The translations under genes and the position numbers were made by a program. From DASXKD01 sp963703605 (GTDB taxonomy: Bacteria; Actinomycetota; Actinomycetes; Streptosporangiales; Streptosporangiaceae): a stretch of DNA of 64,000 nt. Below are positions 25,364 through 31,872 of the stretch, one piece after another; the first letter of the stretch is position 1; the number at the start of each line of letters is the position of its first letter. Location: NCBI GenBank assembly GCA_963703605.1, contig CAVPFC010000056.1, positions 1-64,000 on the forward strand, read 5' to 3'. The notes beneath the pieces were generated by a model. It searched no databases. It had not been told where the DNA came from and saw only the letters and a list, made by a program, of their open reading frames with translations.

Positions 25364-26056
25364 TCAGCGACCGGGGTGCTCCCGTTTTGAATCTTCCTGG
25401 TCTTCAAAGACCCGGGCGGCATAGACCGCGGCCTGCGTCCGGCGCTCCATCCCGAGCTTGGCGAAAAGGGACGAGATGTAGTTCTTGACGGTCTTCTCGG
25501 CCAGGAACATGCGCTCGCCGATCTGCCGGTTGGTCAGCCCCTCGCCGATCAGCTCCAGGATGCGCCGCTCCTGCTCGGTCAGGCCGGCCAGCGGGTCGCT
25601 GCGGCTGGCGCGCTCCCGCATCCGGGCCATCACCCTGCTGGCCGCCTGCGGATCCAGCAGCGACCCCCCAGCGGCCACCGTGCGGACCGCGCCGACCAGG
25701 TCGGTGCCGCGGATCTGCTTCAGCACGTAGCCCGCGGCCCCCGCCATGATCGCGTCAAACAGCGCCTCGTCGTCGCCGAACGAGGTCAGCATCAGGCAGG
25801 CGACCTCCGGCATCTTGGACCGGATGTCCCGGCACACGCTCACCCCGTCGCCGTCCGGCAGCCGGACGTCCAGCACCGCCACGTCGGGCCGCAGCGCCGG
25901 GATGCGGGCCAGCGCGGACTCGGCGGTGCCCGCCTCCCCCACCACCGCGATGTCCGGCTCGGCCTCCAGCAGGTCGCGGACCCCTTTGCGGACGATCTCG
26001 TGATCATCCAGCAGGAACACGCCAATCTGCCCGCTCCCCGGTGTCGTCTCGTCCAC
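25364..26056 (-). CDS. devR: DosR/DevR-type NarL-family response regulator
   Basis: 230 residues from a GTG. Receiver domain residues ~10-130: acidic pair in VFLLDDHEIVRKGVRDLL, phospho-acceptor D63 in VLDVRLPDGDG, conserved Thr/Ser in LMLTSF and Lys in YVLKQIRG. The C-terminal LuxR HTH (LTEQERRILELIGEGLTNRQ, FLAEKTVKNYISSLFAKLGM) is nearly that of DosR. It would bind GGGAC-N4-GTCCC boxes; one exact core lies at 26164. It is convergent to its kinase rather than in an operon with it. Confidence 0.93.
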   Translation of the reverse strand: MDETTPGSGQIGVFLLDDHEIVRKGVRDLLEAEPDIAVVGEAGTAESALARIPALRPDVAVLDVRLPDGDGVSVCRDIRSKMPEVACLMLTSFGDDEALFDAIMAGAAGYVLKQIRGTDLVGAVRTVAAGGSLLDPQAASRVMARMRERASRSDPLAGLTEQERRILELIGEGLTNRQIGERMFLAEKTVKNYISSLFAKLGMERRTQAAVYAARVFEDQEDSKREHPGR

Positions 26057-26163
26057 CCTGTACCTGCTCCTTGTCCGCGTTTGCTTGCCTCAGCACGGCC
26101 AGCTGACCGCCGTCTATGGCAAACTGTGTCGCCCAGCGTAGCCGTAGCCCAACGGACAGAGCA

Positions 26164-26177
26164 GGGACCAAAGTCCC
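26164..26177. promoter_or_regulatory. DosR-box-like palindrome
   Basis: GGGAC-CAAA-GTCCC matches the inverted-repeat core of DosR boxes (GGGACT-WW-AGTCCC). It lies 108 bp upstream of the regulator start and 85-98 bp before the phosphoketolase remnant, so it could have driven either. It is the only full match seen in the window. Confidence 0.55.
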
Positions 26178-26261
26178 GTCATGCTGTAGCTCTCCGCTGC
26201 GCCGAGGCGGACCCACGAGGGACCGAGGCCCTGATGAGCACCAAACGGCATCTCGTGCCTG

Positions 26262-26465
26262 ATGGTTGCCTGCGTGGTGGGCGACGGCGAGGCCGAGACC
26301 GGCCCGCTGGCGACGAGCTGGCACGTCTGCCGGTTCCTCGACCCGGTCCGGGACGGCGCCGTGCTGCCGATCCTCCACCTCAACGGCTACGAGATCGCCA
26401 ACCCGGCCTGCCTTGTCGACACCCTCCGGGCCTGCGGCGCCGTTGCCGCCCACCTGGCTGGTTAG
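26262..26465 (+). pseudogene. Fragment of xylulose-5-phosphate/fructose-6-phosphate phosphoketolase
   Basis: The frame reads MVACVVGDGEAETGPLATSW, the thiamine-diphosphate motif region, then GAVLPILHLNGYEIANP. These are highly conserved in phosphoketolases (~800 residues). Only ~55 residues survive, followed by unrelated sequence and a stop. The enzyme cleaves ketose phosphates to acetyl phosphate. Genes of this kind often accompany USPs in stress regulons, consistent with the island. Confidence 0.75.
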
Positions 26466-26471
26466 CGGGCA

Positions 26472-28421
26472 TCACCGGACATCGCACTCCGCGGGGCTCG
26501 GCGGGACATCCAGCGCCGGGTTGCGGTCGAAGAAACCGAACGGCTTGAGCCAGAACGAGACGATGTCGACAGGCATCACCGGCCAGTCCTCCGGCCGGGT
26601 GATGTGATGGATGCCGAACACATACCAGAGCACGACGTCGGTGTTCTCGATGGACCGGTTCCGCGCGGTCCAAGCGGGCAGGCCGGCGTCGCGCTCGCTC
26701 AGGTTCGGGAAGTCGCCGCAGGGCCAGCGCTCATCCTCCCGGTAGGGGGTCACCCACAGCGTGTGCCCGATGGCCTCGGCTCGCTGGAAGGCCGGCGAGG
26801 ACCGGTCGAGCAATGACGGGAACGCGCCGGAAGGCACCAGCTTGTACCCGACGGGGGTACCCAGCCCGTTCTGCACATTGTCGTTCACCACCTTCCAGCC
26901 GCGCTGCACGTTCCAGTCGTAGTCCTGCGTCCCCTCCGCCTCGGTGCGCAGCGGGGTATCCCTGACCACCAGGCCAAGGCCGTACGGGTCATCCCCGCCC
27001 TTCCCAGGCGCCTGCGACTCGGTCGCGTAGACCGTGTTGTCCGGCCCATCCACGTCAAGGTCGAGCCGCGCGACGATGAAGTGCTGGTGGAACGGCGCGT
27101 ATGTGCGCTCGTCCACCAGTGTTCCGGAGCGGGGCTGGCCACCGTCCGGGAAATGCGAGGTAACCATGATCCCGGTGGCACGCACTTCGCACTCGATGTT
27201 CCCGTCCTGGTAGAACCGCCAGTACACCAGGTACTCGTAGTTGGCCACGGTGACGTGGAAGGAGATCACGAGCCGCCGGGCCCGCCGCACCTGCGGACCG
27301 GCCATGTCGTCGACGTGCTTCCACAGGACTCCGCTGTCCTCCTCGTGGATGCAGAGCGCGTTCGGTATGTTGCGGGGCTCGCCGTGGGAGTCGTGCACCA
27401 CCGCGTCCAGGTAGGTGATCTCGCCCAGGCAGTCGCAGCCGAACTCCAGCGATGTGGCCAGGAAGCCCAGGCCCCACTCGCCGATGTCGAACGCGGTCCG
27501 GCGGTAGTGATCAGGGGTGGCATCGCGGTATGGCACGATCATCTCCGCGAACGAGAGCCGGTGCGCCACCTGCCGCAGCCGCCCGGCATCGCTGACCCTG
27601 ACCTGGTGCAGTACCAGGCCCTCGCGGTGGTTAAACCCCAGCCTGAGCTGCCAGTTCTGCCACGACAGCAGGCGACCGTCGAGGGTGAAGGAAACACCCT
27701 CGGGCTGGCTGACCTGCAGCGGCTTCACCTCGCGCAGCGGCATCGGGATGAGCTCAGGCAGGTACTCGCCCATCACTTCGGGCTGGTCGGCCGGTGCGCC
27801 GCCGGTCAGACTGTCGTCAATCTCGAGCAGCGCCATGCGGTTCAGGTCGACAACCGGATGCAACCCGCTGACGTGATGAGCGTACGGATTGCCCTGCTCG
27901 CTGCCGCGGTACCAGACGTCCGACCAGCCGAGCCGCAGGCCCCGGTAGCGCTCTGGCACGAGCGCCGCGCCATAGGCCCACACGTCGGTCAGCACTGTGG
28001 ACGGGTCGGTGATCCCGCGCCGCGCCAGCGCCTCGGCCAGCGCGGGGTGAGCGCGAAGCATCTCGTCGCATTCGTGCCATTCGTCCACCGTCATATTGGG
28101 CTGCTGGCCCGGCAGGTGCTCCCAGGAGGTGACCTCGGCACCGGTGAGGGACACCACCGCCCGGTGGGCCTGGCCGTCGACGCGGTTCCAGCACACCACG
28201 AGCGCCTCACGGCAGGTCATCTCGCCTGCCTCGAGGGCAAGCAAGGTGCCCTTGCTCGGCTCCTTGAGCTCGATCGACGCGAACCGCCAGGTGGCACCGA
28301 CCCCGCGGTCACTCCGCAGTATCGCGGCAGCCTGCCGAATTTCCCCCGCCGTCAGCGGTTCCAGCGGATGCGCCGGGCCGACGTCGGCAGCGGCCCCGGC
28401 CGGCTTGGGCGCGTTGGCCAT
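26472..28421 (-). CDS. Copper-containing primary amine oxidase
   Basis: 649 residues from ATG 28421 (GGAGGA 6 nt upstream). Oxidises primary amines to aldehydes, H2O2 and ammonia using copper and topaquinone. The TPQ precursor is Y395 in T-V-A-N394-Y395-E-Y; the catalytic base is D312 in FDIGEWGLG; copper ligands are H445 and H447 in FHQHFIVARLD, with the third His in HHITRPEDWPVMP. Length matches bacterial enzymes such as the Arthrobacter ones. No signal peptide is seen. A complete single gene on the edge of the decayed island. Confidence 0.93.
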   Translation of the reverse strand: MANAPKPAGAAADVGPAHPLEPLTAGEIRQAAAILRSDRGVGATWRFASIELKEPSKGTLLALEAGEMTCREALVVCWNRVDGQAHRAVVSLTGAEVTSWEHLPGQQPNMTVDEWHECDEMLRAHPALAEALARRGITDPSTVLTDVWAYGAALVPERYRGLRLGWSDVWYRGSEQGNPYAHHVSGLHPVVDLNRMALLEIDDSLTGGAPADQPEVMGEYLPELIPMPLREVKPLQVSQPEGVSFTLDGRLLSWQNWQLRLGFNHREGLVLHQVRVSDAGRLRQVAHRLSFAEMIVPYRDATPDHYRRTAFDIGEWGLGFLATSLEFGCDCLGEITYLDAVVHDSHGEPRNIPNALCIHEEDSGVLWKHVDDMAGPQVRRARRLVISFHVTVANYEYLVYWRFYQDGNIECEVRATGIMVTSHFPDGGQPRSGTLVDERTYAPFHQHFIVARLDLDVDGPDNTVYATESQAPGKGGDDPYGLGLVVRDTPLRTEAEGTQDYDWNVQRGWKVVNDNVQNGLGTPVGYKLVPSGAFPSLLDRSSPAFQRAEAIGHTLWVTPYREDERWPCGDFPNLSERDAGLPAWTARNRSIENTDVVLWYVFGIHHITRPEDWPVMPVDIVSFWLKPFGFFDRNPALDVPPSPAECDVR

Positions 28422-28690
28422 GACGGTCCTCCGTTCCCGTGGGCAAGCCAATCTTGGCTGATTCTCCGCGCCGGCGTGGTTATACCGCCACCCGGGCTTG
28501 CATGATCGGATGCCCTGCCTGGGTATCTCCGCCAAGGCACAAAGCCGCGCCGCCCCAAGTGCTGGAAGGATTCGCCGCCAGGCCTCGCCGCGACGGCGCT
28601 CAGAGTCCCGGCAGCGCACCGCTCTGGTGGCCGTCCGCCTCCTGCCGCATGAGCGTGATATGCCGGTTGCATCGCTGCCGATGCTCAGGC
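28422..28690. other. Intergenic between divergent amine oxidase and RHH gene
   Basis: Nothing recognised apart from the promoter-proximal dyad listed next. Confidence 0.4.
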
Positions 28691-28710
28691 TACCATCCCA
28701 TCAGATGGTA
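28691..28710. promoter_or_regulatory. Operator-like inverted repeat before the RHH gene
   Basis: TACCATC-CCATCA-GATGGTA, a 7+7 bp dyad ending 16 bp before the ATG, followed by two more GATGG half-sites up to the start codon. Spaced half-sites suit cooperative binding by the RHH protein encoded next. Confidence 0.6.
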
Positions 28711-28726
28711 AGGGGATGGTTGACGG

Positions 28727-29128
28727 ATGGCCCCGAGTGAGGGCGAGAAGACCGAGAAGATCACTATCAACCTGGGGTTGGTGGACCTCGGGCAGATCGA
28801 TCTGCTGGTCGAGGAAGGTTTCTACACCAACCGCACCGATTTCATCCGTATGGCCATTCGTATCCAGCTCGCCACCCGGGGCGAGGTGCTCGACCAGACA
28901 GCGGCCCGGCGCACCCTCACTCTGGGCAGTCGTCACTACACCCGTCGCGACCTGGAGGAGATCCGCGACGCGGGGCAGATGATCCACATCCGGGTGCTGG
29001 GGCTGGCGAGCATCGCCGCCGATGTGTCCCCTCAACTGGCCCTGGCCACGATTGCCTCGGTGGAGGTGCTCGGCGCTTTCCGGGCCCCCGCGGCGGTGAA
29101 GGCCGCCCTCGCGGCTCGCACCGCCTGA
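28727..29128 (+). CDS. Ribbon-helix-helix (CopG/Arc-type) regulator
   Basis: 133 residues; AGGGGA precedes ATG 28727. Residues ~10-48 form the RHH unit: beta-strand EKITINLGLVDL, then IDLLVEEGFYTNRTDFIRMA with the N-R-T-D-F-I helix-capping pattern. The remaining ~80 residues (LTLGSRHYTRRDLEEIRDAG, IHIRVLGLASIAADVSPQLA) are an additional domain, possibly for ligand or partner. It probably represses itself and the esterase 100 bp downstream. Confidence 0.8.
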   Translation: MAPSEGEKTEKITINLGLVDLGQIDLLVEEGFYTNRTDFIRMAIRIQLATRGEVLDQTAARRTLTLGSRHYTRRDLEEIRDAGQMIHIRVLGLASIAADVSPQLALATIASVEVLGAFRAPAAVKAALAARTA

Positions 29129-29228
29129 GCCGACTGCGGTCACCACGGCTGCCCGGACCGGCGCGCCCCAGCGCACGGGCCGTCCTACCAGGAAGACCAG
29201 CGAAGACACCGCGAGAAGGGATACCGCC

Positions 29229-30413
29229 ATGGATACACGCCAGATGGCGGCGATGGCTGAGGCCACTCGCCTGACCCGCCAGGGCCGCCTCGTTGAGGCA
29301 ACCGCGCTGATTCAGCAAACGCTGGCCGGCCCGGCGGTGACACCGGAGGCGCCGGATGCGCCATGTGCCGAGGAGGAGACCGGTGCCGCGCCTGGCCGCT
29401 CCCCCGCTCCCCCGCCACCGCTGCCCGCCCGCGGGGGGACACCGCTGAGGCGGGTCCTTTCTGGCTGGATCCGCCGCCTCCGCACTTTCCCCCGCCGAGA
29501 CGCATCCAGTTTTTACCGTGCGCGCCGGCCCGCCGCCCCGGCCGCTAGGCGGCCGGCGAGCCGGTTTGACGCCTTCTCCTACACCAACGCCGCCGGTACC
29601 CGCGGCTACCGGCTCTATGTCCCCACCGGCCACACCAGCGGGCCGCTGCCTTTGGTCGTGATGCTGCACGGCGGCACTCAAGACGCCGCGACCTTCGCCG
29701 CCGCCACCGGCATGAACGACCTCGCCGAGCGTGAGACATTCCTCGTCGCCTACCCTGAACAGGCCCGCTCGGCGAACCCTGGCCGGTACTGGAACTGGTT
29801 CGACCCCGGTCATCAGCGCCGCGACGCTGGCGAGCCGTCGCTGATCGCCGGGATCACCGGCCAGGTCATGGGCCGCTACGGGGCAGATGCCGGCCGGGTG
29901 TATGTGGCTGGGTTCTCCGCCGGCGGCGCGATGGCCGCGGTGATGGCCGCGGCCTACCCCGATCTTTACGCCGCCGTCGGCGTGCACTCCGGGCTGGCCT
30001 ACGGCGCCGCCGGTGACGTGGCCTCCGCGTTCGCGGCGATGAGGCAGGGCCCATCGCACCTGGCCCGGCCCCCGGCGCGGCCCCTGCCGTTGATCGTCTT
30101 CCATGGTGACCGGGATGCGACCGTGGCCCCCGTCAACGCGGCGGCCCTCATCGGACACGCCCTGGCAGCAGGCAGTCCCGACGCCGTGCCCACCGCGGTG
30201 ACCAGCGGCGGGCAGGTGCCCAACGGGCATGCCTACACCCGCACCTGCTACCAGGACCCCGCCGGAGCGACCCTTGCCGAGCGCTGGACTATCCACCAAG
30301 GCGGACATGGCTGGTCCGGCGGTGTCCCGCACGGGTCCTACACCGATCCCCACGGGCCGAATGCCAGCGCCGAGTTCATCCGCTTCTTCGACGAGCACCC
30401 CGCCCCTCGCTGA
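29229..30413 (+). CDS. PHB depolymerase-family esterase (LpqC-like)
   Basis: 394 residues; GAGAAGGGA lies upstream of ATG 29229. The first ~110 residues are a low-complexity Pro/Ala/Arg leader with no clear signal peptide. The catalytic domain (~112-394) has oxyanion loop VVMLHGGTQD (H147-G148), nucleophile S230 in AGFSAGGAM, Asp in FHGDRDATV and His in HQGGHGWSGG. Family members cleave poly-hydroxyalkanoate or aromatic esters. The RHH-esterase gene pair, with the operator before it, suggests substrate-linked control. Confidence 0.85.
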   Translation: MDTRQMAAMAEATRLTRQGRLVEATALIQQTLAGPAVTPEAPDAPCAEEETGAAPGRSPAPPPPLPARGGTPLRRVLSGWIRRLRTFPRRDASSFYRARRPAAPAARRPASRFDAFSYTNAAGTRGYRLYVPTGHTSGPLPLVVMLHGGTQDAATFAAATGMNDLAERETFLVAYPEQARSANPGRYWNWFDPGHQRRDAGEPSLIAGITGQVMGRYGADAGRVYVAGFSAGGAMAAVMAAAYPDLYAAVGVHSGLAYGAAGDVASAFAAMRQGPSHLARPPARPLPLIVFHGDRDATVAPVNAAALIGHALAAGSPDAVPTAVTSGGQVPNGHAYTRTCYQDPAGATLAERWTIHQGGHGWSGGVPHGSYTDPHGPNASAEFIRFFDEHPAPR

Positions 30414-30556
30414 CCGGCACCGCCCACCAGAAACTGCACCGCCGCTTCCCTGGCCACCCTCTCTGCCAAGCGAACGTGAGGCACCCGCCCGCAATGACTA
30501 CTGACCCTCGAGGGCCGGGGATGGAGACACTTCCCTGACTGCGACCCTGCTCGACC

Positions 30557-30772
30557 GAGCGGCGGTGAGCGCAGCGCCTGGATCTGGTAGCGGTTGCGGC
30601 GGCCTCTTTCTGCTTGATCACGTAGCCGGCCCCGGCGAGGTCGGTGACGATGCCGTAGACGCTGCGCTGGGTGATGCCCGGGCTGGCCGCGATGTCGCCC
30701 AGCCGCGCCAGGGTCGGGTGCGATGCACATCAACACCCGGGCGTGATTGGTCAGGAATTCCAGTCCGCCACA
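30557..30772 (-). pseudogene. Winged-helix (MarR-like) regulator with two frameshifts
   Basis: Pieces of one wHTH protein appear in alternating frames: EFLTNHARVLMCIAPDPG, then DIAASPGITQRSVYGIVTDL with AGAGYVIKQKE, then GRRNRYQIQAL. Together they make the winged helix of a widespread small actinobacterial regulator, interrupted by two single-base shifts. There is no intact start codon. The AT-rich element just upstream is also found at 19.8 kb and may be its old operator. Confidence 0.75.
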
Positions 30773-30799
30773 ATCAAACCGTCTAGCATTTATTCTAGT

Positions 30800-30824
30800 A
30801 ATATATTGCTAGTTTTTGATTGCT
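30800..30824. promoter_or_regulatory. AT-rich element shared with 19.8 kb
   Basis: Read on the minus strand, this equals positions 19823-19847 with one mismatch. It contains TTGCTAG, and a partner CTAGCA/CTAGTA lies next to it (30783-30799), giving several overlapping dyads. It lies between the broken wHTH gene and a small plus-strand gene. Confidence 0.55.
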
Positions 30825-31077
30825 TATATAGACTGAGGACAGCTCCCACGGATCGGCCGCCGAAGCTGCCGGTCGGAGCAGGCCACGGTCATCGCCTGAT
30901 CGTCATCGCCTGGACGTCGCGCAGGCGGCGGGGGCTGCGGGTGCGCGGTATGAGTCCGCCGGGCCAGATCCTGGCCAGGCACCTGCTGACGTGAAAGCGG
31001 CGGCACCACGAACGCCTTCACCGACAACGACCTCGAGGTCTGGCACCTACGCCGGTCTCACCGAAGGATAAATCACG

Positions 31078-31227
31078 ATGGAGATCACCGAGCACGAGCG
31101 CGTGCTGCTGGTCAACTCGCTTATCCAGACGATCAGCGAGCTCTACGAGCACGACGGGGACAAGGACCGCGCCGCGCTCGGAGCGCTGCTTGCCCGCATG
31201 ATGGCGGCCCACCAGGGACCCGCGTGA
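31078..31227 (+). CDS. Small helical protein, 49 residues
   Basis: ATG 31078 with AAGGA 10 nt upstream. The sequence starts MEITEHERVLLVNSLIQTIS and continues with acidic and Ala-rich helix, without Cys or TM segment. It looks like real protein with good codon use but is not assigned to a family. A stable hairpin follows 20 bp after the stop. Confidence 0.55.
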   Translation: MEITEHERVLLVNSLIQTISELYEHDGDKDRAALGALLARMMAAHQGPA

Positions 31228-31246
31228 CACCTGCGGGAAGTGGCAT

Positions 31247-31265
31247 GAGCCGTTCGAATCGGCTC
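31247..31265 (+). terminator. Hairpin after the 49-residue ORF
   Basis: GAGCCG-TTCGAAT-CGGCTC, a perfect 6-bp stem with a 7-nt loop identical to a tRNA T-loop. Two more base triplets extend it past a bulge (CAT/ATG). No tRNA body surrounds it, so a terminator or structured 3' end is likelier. Confidence 0.45.
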
Positions 31266-31872
31266 CATGGGCGTGCCGCGTCCCGCGTGGTGGTCTTACC
31301 CGGAGCAGTGCGAGATCGGGCACGAATGGGGCCGCGCCTGATCATCGTGTCTTGGTCGATGAGCGACTATCCCCCGGCGCTGGCCGCTGGCACGCCGGGC
31401 ACTTCGGGGCATCTAGCGGTGTACCGCCGGGCAAAGGGCTGCCGCTCGGTGTGATACGACTGCGATGTTCGGAAGCCAGGCCCTGAGTGAGCGCACGTTG
31501 CGCCTCCCGCGCTGGGTTCGGCAACCGGCCCGAGTCACGTTTGCCGGCTGTATGGCTTCCGGCCAGCGCTCTGGCCACAGCCGCGCCTGATCCGCCTTAT
31601 GGAGACGCGCGGACGCTGCGGTGGGCAGGCCAATCTATGGTGCTGCTCGAGAACGGATGTTCGGCGCGTCCTGAGGCTGCGAGCGGGGCGGCGTCGGGCC
31701 TTGACCGGTAACAGTGGCCGGCTGGCATCTGCCGGCCTTGCTGCCGGGTTCGCTCCCCGGCGGTTGGTGCTGGGTGGCCTGGCGGCGATGGGCAGGGCGC
31801 GCGGGATCAGTGCCAGGTCCGCCTTCGCACATGGTGCCCGGGCCGGGATTTCCGCGTTGTCTGCGTGGCGGC
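31266..31872. other. Intergenic, no supported gene
   Basis: About 600 bp with overlapping ORFs on both strands but no ribosome-binding sites, domains or repeats that I can support. Confidence 0.45.

Noticed and set aside
27081..28505. 474-codon ORF opposite the amine oxidase
   Set aside because: Shadow frame; the copper amine oxidase on the other strand is unambiguous.
31178..31275. Possible tRNA around the T-arm-like hairpin
   Set aside because: No acceptor stem partner, D-arm or anticodon arm can be found upstream.
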